Assembly (NCBI RefSeq): GCF_029626235.1 | Contig: NZ_JARUBO010000005.1 | Span: 714,501-778,500, forward strand | Source: Micromonospora sp. WMMD1120 | GTDB taxonomy: Bacteria; Actinomycetota; Actinomycetes; Mycobacteriales; Micromonosporaceae | DNA: 64,000 bases | Direction of reading: 5' to 3' | Part shown: positions 25,445-33,643 of the stretch, piece after piece | Layout: each line of letters starts with the position of its first letter | Numbering within the stretch: the stretch's first letter is position 1 | Notes under the pieces: generated by a model | Databases searched by the model: none | Seen by the model: the letters and a program-made list of their open reading frames with translations, nothing else | Told to the model about the DNA's origin: nothing | Position numbers and translations under genes: made by a program

Positions 25445-25525
25445 CGCCCCCTTTGCTCTGCACCCGCCGATGCGACACTCACCGTGCGTGACTGGTGCGC
25501 GGATGGGTGCAGAGCAAAGGGGGCG
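25445..25525. repeat. 21-bp inverted repeat, intergenic
   Basis: CCCCCTTTGCTCTGCACCC with two further bases on its left (25445-25465) is exactly mirrored at 25505-25525 around a 39-base loop. There is no T-run on either side. Confidence 0.9.
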
Positions 25526-25598
25526 GGTGGCGTCATCGATGGCGGCCCCGGGGCGCTGAACGGCGTTTGACCGATTCCGGCCCGGGTAGCTGATCGAG

Positions 25599-25838
25599 GT
25601 GACCGACGATCCATCAGTGGCCACCGAATCGGTGGCCGACGAACCGCCCACCCGGCCCATCGACGCCCTGCTCGACGACGTCTTTCGCGGGCAGGAACGG
25701 GTCGACCAGGGCGAGATCTACCGTCGGGCGGTGGCCGCCGGGCTTCCGGCCGACCTGCTCACCCGCGTCGACTCGCTGCCCGAGGGTGAGTACTCGGTGG
25801 ACGAGGCCAGTGACCTGCTGGGCGGCACCCTCGGGTGA
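25599..25838 (+). CDS. Small acidic protein, function unknown
   Basis: The 79-aa product is acidic and soluble (RPIDALLDDVFRGQERVDQGEIYRRAVAAGLPADLLTRVDSLPEGEYSVDEASDLLGGTLG). The C-terminal EGEYSVDEASDLL block recalls small conserved actinobacterial proteins such as DUF2795, but I cannot assign it firmly. It begins at GTG 25599 with GAGGT overlapping the start. It lies 23 bases before another small gene in the same direction, and the two probably share a transcript that ends at the terminator at 26067. Confidence 0.7.
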   Translation: MTDDPSVATESVADEPPTRPIDALLDDVFRGQERVDQGEIYRRAVAAGLPADLLTRVDSLPEGEYSVDEASDLLGGTLG

Positions 25839-25861
25839 GCGACGGCAGAAAGGGACACGAC

Positions 25862-26053
25862 ATGAACCACGAGGACCAGCACGACGAGGTTCCGGCGCTG
25901 GGTCAGCCCCCGAAGGGCCGGGACACCACGCCCGAGCCGGATTTCGCCAACGAACACGACCGCACGGCAGTGGACCGGGACATCATCACCGGGGACGACA
26001 GCGGCGAACGCGAGCCGGAGTCGCCGCACGGTTGGTCCGGTATGCAGCGTTGA
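25862..26053 (+). CDS. Small polar protein, function unknown
   Basis: The 63-aa product is strongly hydrophilic (MNHEDQHDEVPALGQPPKGRDTTPEPDFANEHDRTAVDRDI, then ITGDDSGEREPES), Asp/Glu/Pro-rich and probably disordered. It lacks Cys and membrane segments. ATG 25862 has AAAGGGA about 7 bases upstream; an in-frame GTG at 25835 that overlaps the preceding stop would add nine residues. Such short charged proteins are frequent in stress or stationary-phase gene sets of actinomycetes, but nothing in the sequence proves a function. Confidence 0.65.
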   Translation: MNHEDQHDEVPALGQPPKGRDTTPEPDFANEHDRTAVDRDIITGDDSGEREPESPHGWSGMQR

Positions 26054-26066
26054 GGCGTACACCAGA

Positions 26067-26098
26067 AAAGGGGGCCGGCGGAGAAGCCGGCCCCCTTT
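26067..26098. terminator. Bidirectional hairpin terminator
   Basis: AAAGGGGGCCGGC (26067-26079) pairs perfectly with GCCGGCCCCCTTT (26086-26098). It lies between two converging genes and has A and T ends on both strands. Confidence 0.9.
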
Positions 26099-26106
26099 CG
26101 CGTGCG

Positions 26107-26646
26107 TCAGTCGTCGTCGTGCTTGCCCTCGGCCGCCTGCTGCGCCGTCGCGTACGCCATCTGGAGGAAGTCGGACGCGGCGACCGCCGTCAGGGCGGTG
26201 GCCACCAGCCGGGTGAGCCGGGGCGCGAGCACCAGCCCGCCGGTCAGCCCGGTGGCCACCCAGACGGCCAGACAGAACGGGCAGCTCAGCAGTTCGCCGA
26301 TCGCGTGCCGGGTCGAGCTGCCCGAGTCCCGGACCTGCTCCATCACCTCGCCACTGCCGATCGGGCGGTCGTACCGGGTGAACGGCGCCCGCAACGGGCT
26401 GGTCACCGCGTCTTTGGACAACAACCGGCTCAACTTGTGGGTGGCGATCGAGATCAGCACCACGTCGGCCGGCGCGGGACGCTCCGGCACCGGTCGGCCG
26501 GTCGCCTTGACCAGACCGGCGAGACCGCCGGTCACCCCGGCGTAGACGCCCATCGCCGCCAGGTAGCCGCCGAGTGGCCGGTGTTCGTGCGGCGCGTACG
26601 CCCGGCGCAGCCGCGCCGCCTTCTGTCGTAGGCCGGTGTCGGTCAC
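26107..26646 (-). CDS. DUF1360 membrane protein
   Basis: The 179-aa product contains the DUF1360 signature: DVVLISIATHKLSRLLSKDAVTSPLRAPFTRY and GELLSCPFCLAVWVATGL, with the conserved CPFC Cys pair. There are two or three membrane segments (LGGYLAAMGVYAGVTGGLAGLV, FCLAVWVATGLTGGLVLAP, LVATALTAVAASDFLQM). Homologues sit near sporulation or spore-coat genes in Bacillus; the role here is unknown. The GTG start is fixed by GGGGAGGAG upstream. The gene shares the bidirectional terminator with the two small genes opposite. Confidence 0.85.
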   Translation of the reverse strand: MTDTGLRQKAARLRRAYAPHEHRPLGGYLAAMGVYAGVTGGLAGLVKATGRPVPERPAPADVVLISIATHKLSRLLSKDAVTSPLRAPFTRYDRPIGSGEVMEQVRDSGSSTRHAIGELLSCPFCLAVWVATGLTGGLVLAPRLTRLVATALTAVAASDFLQMAYATAQQAAEGKHDDD

Positions 26647-26693
26647 CCGGTCTCCTCCCCGGTCGTGATGTCGTTCGATGGTGTCGGCGGGCC

Positions 26694-27029
26694 TCAGCCG
26701 GCCTGCAGGTTGTCCGCGACCTCGCGGTCCAGGTTGACGAGCGCCTCGTCGGCGAGCTGGTCGGGGTCCCCGTCGCCCGACCCCTCGGCGAGGTCGAGCT
26801 GTATGCGGGCGCCGCCGGAGTCCGCCGGATCCACCCGGATCTCGGCGGACCAGTCGGCGTCGCCGCTCCAGCGGGCACGCAACTCCTCGCCGTTGATCTC
26901 GGCCGCCGGGCTGCCGTCGCCGCGCAACGGCTCCGGCAGCCAGGCCGAGGCCCGGTCGGGGTCGGTGGCCGTGTTGAAGACCACCTCGGGCGGCGCGGAC
27001 ATGCCGCGCACCGCGCGGGCCGGCATCAC
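26694..27029 (-). CDS. SRPBCC (START-like) domain protein
   Basis: The 111-aa product has the helix-grip start VRGMSAPPEVVFNTATDPDRASAWLPEPL and beta strands ELRARWSGDADWSAEIRVDP and ARIQLDLAEG, then a C-terminal helix (DPDQLADEALVNLDREVADNLQ). This is the pattern of short SRPBCC/polyketide-cyclase-like proteins that bind hydrophobic ligands. Its start overlaps the stop of the upstream gene as ATGA, so the two are co-translated. Ligand is unknown. Confidence 0.7.
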   Translation of the reverse strand: MMPARAVRGMSAPPEVVFNTATDPDRASAWLPEPLRGDGSPAAEINGEELRARWSGDADWSAEIRVDPADSGGARIQLDLAEGSGDGDPDQLADEALVNLDREVADNLQAG

Positions 27030-27364
27030 GCGTCTCGCAGCCGGCTGGGATCGACCTCCCGGCCCGGGTGGCGGGCCAGGTACTCGGTCTCCAACTCGGC
27101 GGTCCGCCGCAGGTGGTTGGCGAGCGCCGAGTCCGCCGCGTGCCGCAGGGTGTCCAGGCGGGTGCGGTGCAGGCTGTGCATCTCGCGGATCAGGTCCTCG
27201 TCGGTCAACTCCGTCGGGTCGATGCCGGGCAGGTCACCGTCGAGACCCACGGCGCCGGCCGGGTCGGCGGCCTGGTCGCCGCTCCACTCGGCCACCCGCT
27301 GCTCCGGGCTCGTCTCGGTCCCGCCGCTGAACGGGACGCCGTCCTCGCGTACCGATCCGGTCAT
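27026..27364 (-). CDS. Small conserved actinobacterial protein (DUF6158-like)
   Basis: The 112-aa product has a disordered N-terminus and a conserved helical C-terminus (GIDPTELTDEDLIREMHSLHRTRLDTLRHAADSALANHLRRTAELETEYLARHPGREV). I recall this ELTDEDL...HRTRxDTLRHxSxxAL pattern from small conserved actinobacterial proteins of unknown function. AAGGGGGG precedes the ATG. It is the first gene of a two-gene operon with the SRPBCC protein. Confidence 0.75.
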   Translation of the reverse strand: MTGSVREDGVPFSGGTETSPEQRVAEWSGDQAADPAGAVGLDGDLPGIDPTELTDEDLIREMHSLHRTRLDTLRHAADSALANHLRRTAELETEYLARHPGREVDPSRLRDA

Positions 27365-27485
27365 GATCGCCCCCCTTGATCTCGTTTGGGCTGGCGTCTA
27401 GACGATTGCCCAGGGGTGCTGACGCCAAACCACGCCGATCGGCCGACAACTACGACACGGTGTCGGAGACCGGCGGCCACCCCGG

Positions 27486-27491
27486 TACCCT
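27486..27491 (+). promoter_or_regulatory. -10 box TACCCT of a leaderless promoter
   Basis: TACCCT is followed by 7 bases and then the ATG at 27499. Confidence 0.6.
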
Positions 27492-27498
27492 CGGTGCC

Positions 27499-27921
27499 AT
27501 GAGGCGGCTCTGGACCCCGGCGTGGATCGCGCGTCACGTGGCCATGGTCGTGCTGGTCGTGGGCTTCCTCGGCCTGGGTTGGTGGCAGGTCAGCCGGGCC
27601 GCGGCCGGCAACAGCCTGAGCTGGGGGTACGCGGTCGAGTGGCCGATCTTCGCCGGCTTCGTGGTCTACGTCTGGTGGCGCGAGGTGAAGCTCGCCCGAC
27701 GCAGACCGGTGGAGCCCGAGACACCGTCGCCGGCCCCGACCGTCGAGCCGGCGCCCACCGTCGACGCCGGGTCCCGGCCGGCGGTCCGCCGACCGGTACG
27801 GGTCTCGAGGGCGCGGGTCGCCGACGACGTCGTCGAGGACACCGACCTGGCCGCCTACAACCGCTACCTGTCATGGTTGAACGCCAATCCGGGCGCCCGG
27901 CCCGGTGACTATCCCGGCTGA
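27499..27921 (+). CDS. Two-TM membrane protein with cytoplasmic tail
   Basis: The 140-aa product has two N-terminal membrane segments (VAMVVLVVGFLGLGWWQVSRA and YAVEWPIFAGFVVYVWW), a Pro-rich linker and a conserved end EDTDLAAYNRYLSWLNANPGARPGDYPG. Similar actinobacterial proteins are sometimes labelled as a glucitol-operon regulator, which the sequence does not support. TACCCT ends 7 bases before the ATG (leaderless). The next membrane-protein gene follows in the same operon. Confidence 0.75.
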   Translation: MRRLWTPAWIARHVAMVVLVVGFLGLGWWQVSRAAAGNSLSWGYAVEWPIFAGFVVYVWWREVKLARRRPVEPETPSPAPTVEPAPTVDAGSRPAVRRPVRVSRARVADDVVEDTDLAAYNRYLSWLNANPGARPGDYPG

Positions 27922-27946
27922 GCCGGGCTCGGAAGGACGGACGAAG

Positions 27947-28276
27947 GTGGGCGCTGCCCTTACCCGGTACCGCGTGATCGCCTGGATCGTGGGCGTGGTG
28001 CTGATCCTGCTGGTCGTGATCGGCATGCCGCTCAAGTACGCGTTCGACAACCCGGTCGTTGTCGAGACGGTGGGCCCGGCCCACGGTTTCCTCTACATGA
28101 TCTACCTGGTGGCCGCATTCGACCTGAGCCGCCGTGCCGACTGGCCGCTGAAGCGGATGCTGCTGGTGATGCTCGCCGGCACCGTCCCGTTCGTCTCCTT
28201 CTACGCCGAGCGCCGGGTCAGCGCCTGGGTGGCCGCGCCGCGGCAGGAACGGGCACCGGAGCCGGTCGCCCACTGA
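27947..28276 (+). CDS. DUF3817 membrane protein
   Basis: The 109-aa product has three membrane segments (VIAWIVGVVLILLVVIGMPLKY, VGPAHGFLYMIYLVAAFDLS, MLLVMLAGTVPFVSFYAERRV). GPAHGFLYMIY and TVPFVSFYAERRV are the DUF3817 signature. Members occur beside terminal-oxidase or metabolism genes; the function is unknown. GTG 27947 was chosen because GGAAGG lies 10 bases upstream. An in-frame GTG at 27905, overlapping the previous gene, would add 14 residues. Confidence 0.8.
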   Translation: MGAALTRYRVIAWIVGVVLILLVVIGMPLKYAFDNPVVVETVGPAHGFLYMIYLVAAFDLSRRADWPLKRMLLVMLAGTVPFVSFYAERRVSAWVAAPRQERAPEPVAH

Positions 28277-28798
28277 TCAGCGGTTGGGTCGCCACGGTTC
28301 GGCCGAGGCGAGCGGGTCCGTCCACCCGCCGTAGCGGTTGACCTCGCGGGCGCGCAGCAGCGCACGGGTGACCTGGCCGAACTGCCGTTCGTCGTCGGCG
28401 GTGAACAACAACGTCTCGGTCCCCTGGTGCCAGCCCCACAGCTCGTGCGGTGGTGGACGCCAGCGGTCGCCCACCACCGCGAGGGCGGCCGGGAGCAGGA
28501 AGACCGCGCCGAGGATGAGGTACGCCCCGGCGGTGAGGTGTTGCAGGCCACCGCTGAAGCCGAGCAGCAGCGCGACACCGCCGAGCATGCTGGCGGTGAG
28601 GACGACGGCCCGGACGGCGATCCGGTCGTGGGGACCCCGGGTGGTGCGCAGGTGGGTCAGGTCGGCGACCCGGTAGCTGGTCGACCCGACGGTGAACCGG
28701 TCGACGGTCACGATGATGCCGGGCCGCGCGTACAGCAGGGTCGTCCGGGCACCCGGCACCGTTCGCGGCGGTCGCGTCTTCGCGCCTTCACGATCCAC
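28277..28798 (-). CDS. DUF6232-like membrane protein
   Basis: The 173-aa product has a cytoplasmic N-terminal beta unit (GIIVTVDRFTVGSTSYRVADLTHLRTTRG), two membrane segments (AVVLTASMLGGVALLLGFSGG and TAGAYLILGAVFLLPAALAVV) and a tail (TLLFTADDERQFGQVTRALLRAREVNRYG). This matches the actinobacterial DUF6232 layout as I remember it. A GTG start at 28798 is fixed by GGGAGGAACC directly upstream; an ATG at 28888 would extend it into non-conserved sequence. It converges on the DUF3817 gene, sharing one base at their junction. Confidence 0.65.
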   Translation of the reverse strand: MDREGAKTRPPRTVPGARTTLLYARPGIIVTVDRFTVGSTSYRVADLTHLRTTRGPHDRIAVRAVVLTASMLGGVALLLGFSGGLQHLTAGAYLILGAVFLLPAALAVVGDRWRPPPHELWGWHQGTETLLFTADDERQFGQVTRALLRAREVNRYGGWTDPLASAEPWRPNR

Positions 28799-29299
28799 GG
28801 TTCCTCCCGCGGGAGACGGGTTGGCCGAGCGGAACCACCGTCGACCGGCATCGCTACCGGTCGACGGGATTCCCGGCTTCGTCCTCATTGTGTTGCCGCA
28901 GCACCAGTCGACCTGTGCTTTTGCCGATCCGCGACACCTCGTGGCTCAGGCGACATCGGCAAGAAACGGCTTCCATTTCGGGTTTTGTCGGTTATGGCGA
29001 GCAGCTATCCGGCGGCATGCGCCCGGAACGACGAAAGTCGTATATCCGTCAAGCCTTCATCAAAGACGTGAAAGTGCCAGCACCGTACGTGTTACCAGTC
29101 ACTGTGACGCCACCGGCACCGAGCGACACGCCGGGCGACTCTCCGCACTTCCGCCCCTGCTTCAACTGCGGACGACAGCCGTCCCGGGTTAGGTTGGGCG
29201 AGCCGGTCCGGCCCAGTGCCGTCCGCCCGGATGGCCCCGGCCGGTGCCGCCCGGGGCATCAGCAGCTCCGGCGGCCGTGGGAGAGGGGGCCCTCCGCTC
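28799..29299. other. Divergent intergenic region with lower G+C
   Basis: These 501 bases separate the DUF6232-like gene and the NlpC/P60 gene. The part from about 28900 to 29110 is clearly richer in A+T than its surroundings. TAGGTT (29190-29195) is a candidate -10 that would give a leader of about 100 bases before the TTG at 29300. I looked for a c-di-AMP (ydaO-type) riboswitch, which often precedes such genes, and did not find its motifs. Confidence 0.5.
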
Positions 29300-30277
29300 T
29301 TGTCATCCCTGAGAAACCTGCTGCGCACCATGGCGCTGGCCGGCATGTCGGCCGCGCTGATCGCCCCGACGGCGGCAGCTCACGCCGAACCGTCCCCCGC
29401 CGAGCTGACCCAGCGGATCGAGACCTCCTCGGCCGAGCTGGAGCGGGTCGTCGAGTCGTACAACAAGCTCCGTGAGGAGATCAAGGCGAACGAGGCCGCG
29501 GCGGGCCGATTACAGACCCGCATCGGTCCCCTGGAACAACAGGTCGAGCAGAGCCGGGCCGACGTGGCCGAGTTGGCCACCACCGCGTACAAGAGCGGCG
29601 GCCTGCGTACCGCGGACGCCCTGCTGCGGCCCGGCGGTTCGTCGGCGCTGCTGGACCGGCTCGGCGCACTCGAACAGCTGACCCGGCAGCGACAGGAGCG
29701 CATCTCCGGCTTCACCGCTGACCAGCAGCGGCTGCTCGACGAGAAGACCCGCCTGGAAGCCACCCTGGCCCGGCAGGCCGCGCAGGCCCGAGAGCTCGCG
29801 GCGGGCAAGAAGCGGATCGAACAGGACCTGGCCAGGCTGTACGAGCTGCGCCGGCAGGCGTACGGGGCCGCCACCGAGCGACCCGAGCCGAAGGTGGCGG
29901 CCGCCGAGGCGAAGAACGTGCCAGCGGTGGCCGGCGCGGCCGGCACGGCGGTGCGCTACGCGTTCGGCGCGCTGGGCAAGCCGTACCAGTGGGCGAGCGA
30001 CGGGCCGAACGGCTACGACTGCTCCGGGTTGACCTCGGCGGCGTGGCGGGCGGCCGGAAAGTCGCTACCGCACAACACGCGGATGCAGTGGAGCGCGGTG
30101 GCGCACATCGGTAGGAGCGACCTGAGCCCCGGCGACCTCGTCTTCTACAGCGGGCTCGGGCACGTCGCCCTCTACGTGGGCAACGGCCAGGTGATCGACG
30201 CGCCCAGCGCCGGTCGCAACGTGCTCAAGCGCGGCATGAACATGATGCCCATCCAGGGCTACGGTCGGGTCCGCTAG
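29300..30277 (+). CDS. Secreted NlpC/P60 peptidoglycan endopeptidase
   Basis: The 325-aa product has a signal peptide (RNLLRTMALAGMSAALIAPTAAAHA), then a coiled-coil domain (about 35-200) and a C-terminal NlpC/P60 domain. Catalytic Cys241 lies in NGYDCSGLTSAAWRAAG and His288 in SGLGHVALYVGNGQVIDAP. It resembles RipA-type D-Glu-m-DAP hydrolases used in cell separation, with the coiled coil as probable regulatory part. TTG 29300 is preferred: GAGAGGGGG lies about 10 bases upstream and it yields a good signal peptide. Upstream in-frame GTG/ATG starts would place 28 non-signal residues first. Confidence 0.9.
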   Translation: MSSLRNLLRTMALAGMSAALIAPTAAAHAEPSPAELTQRIETSSAELERVVESYNKLREEIKANEAAAGRLQTRIGPLEQQVEQSRADVAELATTAYKSGGLRTADALLRPGGSSALLDRLGALEQLTRQRQERISGFTADQQRLLDEKTRLEATLARQAAQARELAAGKKRIEQDLARLYELRRQAYGAATERPEPKVAAAEAKNVPAVAGAAGTAVRYAFGALGKPYQWASDGPNGYDCSGLTSAAWRAAGKSLPHNTRMQWSAVAHIGRSDLSPGDLVFYSGLGHVALYVGNGQVIDAPSAGRNVLKRGMNMMPIQGYGRVR

Positions 30278-30290
30278 CCACCACCGGAAA

Positions 30291-30335
30291 CGGCGAACGG
30301 CCGGCGTCCCCCTATCGGACGCCGGCCGTTCGCCG
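30291..30335. terminator. 19-bp bidirectional hairpin terminator
   Basis: CGGCGAACGGCCGGCGTCC (30291-30309) pairs perfectly with 30317-30335 around CCCTATC, between converging NlpC/P60 and sigma factor genes. Confidence 0.9.
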
Positions 30336-30349
30336 TCATTACTACCAGG

Positions 30350-31339
<990 letters not shown>

Positions 31340-31715
31340 TCCCCACGCCGTCAGCCCCTGGTAACTTCTGCTGTGCCCATCGGTGCTGACACCTACACAA
31401 CAGATGAGACGTGTCGGGGATTCCATGTCGTGAGTCGAAAGTGTCACGAATGCCTGAGTAGTAGCTGAGAGCACGGTCCATGTTTGCTGTCAGCATCCCG
31501 CCGGGTGGCTCGCCACTGGGCACCACGTACGGGTTACCGCACCATGGCAACACCGCCCGCCGTGGGGGCACAGCGACCCGGGTCACCACCCGGCTGCGAT
31601 TCTGGTCACTGCCAGATACGCACCCGGGAAGCGGTCGGTTCATCCACGAGGGTGTTATTACCCCCCGGCCGAATGAACAATCCGGAGGCTGATTCGCTTC
31701 CCGGGGCGAGCGGCC
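31340..31715. other. Intergenic region upstream of the sigma factor gene
   Basis: These 376 bases are less G+C-rich than their surroundings and probably contain the sigma gene promoter. An 11-bp inverted repeat (CCCGGGAAGCG at 31623-31633, mirrored at 31695-31705) encloses a second partial dyad and may terminate murQ transcription. I see no gene. Confidence 0.5.
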
Positions 31716-32657
31716 CTAGTGAGCCAGCAGTGCGAGCGCGCCGCGGACCTGGTCGGCCGAGCGCGCCAACGCGGCCCGGGCGGCGTCGATCTCGGCGCCC
31801 GAGACGAGTGAGACCAGGGCGGTCTTCAGGTCGCCGTCGGCCTGCGCGAGAGCCTGCCGGGAGACCTCCTCGGAGCAGCCGGTGGCCTCGACCAGAATCG
31901 AGATCATTCGGCCGCGGAGTTTGGCGTTGGTGGCGACCATGTCGATCATGAGGTTCGAGTAGACCCGACCCAGGCGCACCATGACGGCTGTCGAGAACGT
32001 GTTGAGCACCAACTTCTGCGCGGTGCCCGCCTTCATCCGCGTCGACCCGGTGACCACCTCGGGTCCGGTGTCCACCCCGATGAACACGTCGACCGACCGG
32101 GCGGCCTCGGCCTCCGGATTGGCGCACAGCAGCACCGTGGAGGCGTCCGTGGCGCGGGCCGCGGCGAGCGCCCCGAGGACGTACGGCGTGCGTCCGCTGG
32201 CCGCCAGGCCGACCACCAGGTCCCCGGCGCGTACGCAACCGGCCGCCTCGACCGCGCCTCCCCGATCGTCGTCCTCGGCGTCCTCCACGGCGCGCCACAT
32301 GGCGTCCGGCCCGCCGGCCAGGTGGGCGCAGAACCAGTGCCGGGGCGAGTTGAAGGTGGGGGCCAACTCGGCCGCGTCGAGCACGCCCAGCCGGCCGGAG
32401 GTGCCCGCGCCGAAGTAGTGCACCCGGTGGCCGCCGCGCAGGGCCGCGACCGCCAGGTCGACGGTCGTGGCGATCTCGTCGAGCACCGCGGCGACGGCCG
32501 CCGGCACCCGCCGGTCCGCCTCGTTGATCACGGTGAGCACGTCCCGCGTCGACATCAGGTCGAGGTCGACGCTGAGCGGGTTACGCCGTTCGGTGGGGGC
32601 GCCGACCCGGACGGTCGGGCGGGTGGGCGGTGCGGGCAGGTCCGCACCCGCCGTCAT
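31716..32657 (-). CDS. murQ: N-acetylmuramic acid 6-phosphate etherase
   Basis: The 313-aa product has the SIS fold of MurQ: VHYFGAGTSGRLGVLDAAELAPTF (sugar-phosphate loop), GLAASGRTPYVLGAL, and TGPEVVTGSTRMKAGTAQKLVLNTFSTAVMVRLGRVYSNLMIDM. It cleaves the lactyl ether of MurNAc-6-phosphate to give GlcNAc-6-phosphate and D-lactate in cell-wall recycling. Length and motifs are complete. Its ATG overlaps the stop of the regulator gene (ATGA), so both are made from one mRNA. Confidence 0.95.
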   Translation of the reverse strand: MTAGADLPAPPTRPTVRVGAPTERRNPLSVDLDLMSTRDVLTVINEADRRVPAAVAAVLDEIATTVDLAVAALRGGHRVHYFGAGTSGRLGVLDAAELAPTFNSPRHWFCAHLAGGPDAMWRAVEDAEDDDRGGAVEAAGCVRAGDLVVGLAASGRTPYVLGALAAARATDASTVLLCANPEAEAARSVDVFIGVDTGPEVVTGSTRMKAGTAQKLVLNTFSTAVMVRLGRVYSNLMIDMVATNAKLRGRMISILVEATGCSEEVSRQALAQADGDLKTALVSLVSGAEIDAARAALARSADQVRGALALLAH

Positions 32658-33568
32658 GCCCGCCTCCGGTTCGCACCCACCCGGTGCGACTGGACGGCCT
32701 CGGCGGTCGCCTCGAGGGCCTTGCGGGCCCGGGCCCGGTTGCGGGCGGCCACCCCGACGAAGAGGCAGTCGACGACGGTGAGCTGGGCCAGTCGGCTGGC
32801 CGTCGCGCCCGATCGGTAGGTGGTTTCCCGGGCGGCCGTGGTCAGCACGAAGTCGGCCACCTCGGCGATGGGCGAGCGGGGGAAGTTGGTCAGCGCCACG
32901 GTGGCGGCGCCGCGCGTACGCGCCTGCTCCAACACCTCGATCACGTCCGAGGTGGTGCCGGTGTGCGAGATGCCGATCGCCACGTCGCCCCGGCCCAGCA
33001 GGGCGGCCGAGGTCAGCGCGGTGTGCACGTCGGGGAAGTAGAAGGCGATCCGGCCGATGCGGTGCAGCTTCTGCTGGAAGTCGGAGGCGACGAACCCGCT
33101 GGCGCCGGCGCCGTAGATGTCGATCCGTCCGGCGCCGCTGATCGCCTCGACCACCTGCTCGCACACGGCCGGGTCGAGTTGTTCGGCGGTTTCCTCGACC
33201 GCGCGGGCGTCGTTGAACGCGATCGTGGCGATGATCTGGGCGAGATCGGCGCCGGGCGGGATGTCGCCGCCGACCACCCGGGCGTCCGGCGGCTCGACCC
33301 GGCGGGCGGCCTCGGCGGCGAGGCGGATGCGCAGCTGGGGGTACCCGTCCATGCCCACCGAGCGGCAGAAACGGATGACTGTCGCCTCGGACGTCTCCGC
33401 TGCGGTGGCGAGGTCCGTGATCGTGCGTCGGGCGGCGGCGGCCGGATCGGAGACGACCAGCCGGGCAACCCGCTGCTCCGCGGGAGACAGCGACGGCAGG
33501 AGCCCGCTGATGTGGACGATCAGCCCACCGGGCTCATTGCTCGCAGAAATCTTCGGACTCTTCGCCAC
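32654..33568 (-). CDS. MurR/RpiR-family transcriptional regulator
   Basis: The 304-aa product has an N-terminal RpiR HTH (SLSPAEQRVARLVVSDPAAAARRTITDLATAAETSEATVIRFCRSVGMDGYPQLRIRLA) and a C-terminal SIS domain (RIDIYGAGASGFVASDFQQKLHRIG, GISHTGTTSDVIEVLEQARTRGA). It would sense a sugar phosphate such as MurNAc-6-phosphate and control the operon it shares with murQ. The GTG start is 6 bases from a TAAGTT -10 box embedded in a perfect palindrome, which points to autoregulation. Confidence 0.92.
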   Translation of the reverse strand: MAKSPKISASNEPGGLIVHISGLLPSLSPAEQRVARLVVSDPAAAARRTITDLATAAETSEATVIRFCRSVGMDGYPQLRIRLAAEAARRVEPPDARVVGGDIPPGADLAQIIATIAFNDARAVEETAEQLDPAVCEQVVEAISGAGRIDIYGAGASGFVASDFQQKLHRIGRIAFYFPDVHTALTSAALLGRGDVAIGISHTGTTSDVIEVLEQARTRGAATVALTNFPRSPIAEVADFVLTTAARETTYRSGATASRLAQLTVVDCLFVGVAARNRARARKALEATAEAVQSHRVGANRRRA

Positions 33569-33569
33569 G

Positions 33570-33588
33570 GGTGAAACTTACTTTCACC
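33570..33588. promoter_or_regulatory. Palindromic operator overlapping the murR-murQ -10 box
   Basis: GGTGAAA-CTTAC-TTTCACC is a perfect 7-5-7 palindrome. The minus-strand -10 TAAGTT (33575-33580) lies inside it, and the GTG start follows 6 bases later at 33568. A protein bound here would block polymerase directly. Confidence 0.75.
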
Positions 33589-33643
33589 AAGCGTGAGCGT
33601 CAACCATGACTGTCCGAGGTGGGGGAAAGTGTCGGCGCCGGGA

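Larger units (their letters stand above)
24973..25598. other. Long intergenic region with RNA structure and repeats
   Basis: These 626 bases hold a candidate structured RNA with a terminator (25035-25183), an 18-bp tandem array (25261-25386) and a 21-bp inverted repeat (25445-25525). A minus-strand frame of 198 codons runs through the array but encodes only Ala-Pro repeats there and lacks a domain, so I do not call it a gene. Confidence 0.75.

Noticed and set aside
25064..25660. A 198-codon minus-strand frame with Ala-Pro repeats
   Set aside because: The repeats come from the 18-bp tandem array and would encode different repeats in every frame; no domain, signal peptide or good start is present.
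28799..29299. A c-di-AMP riboswitch before the NlpC/P60 gene
   Set aside because: The position is typical, but I could not find the conserved motifs or a matching helix set.
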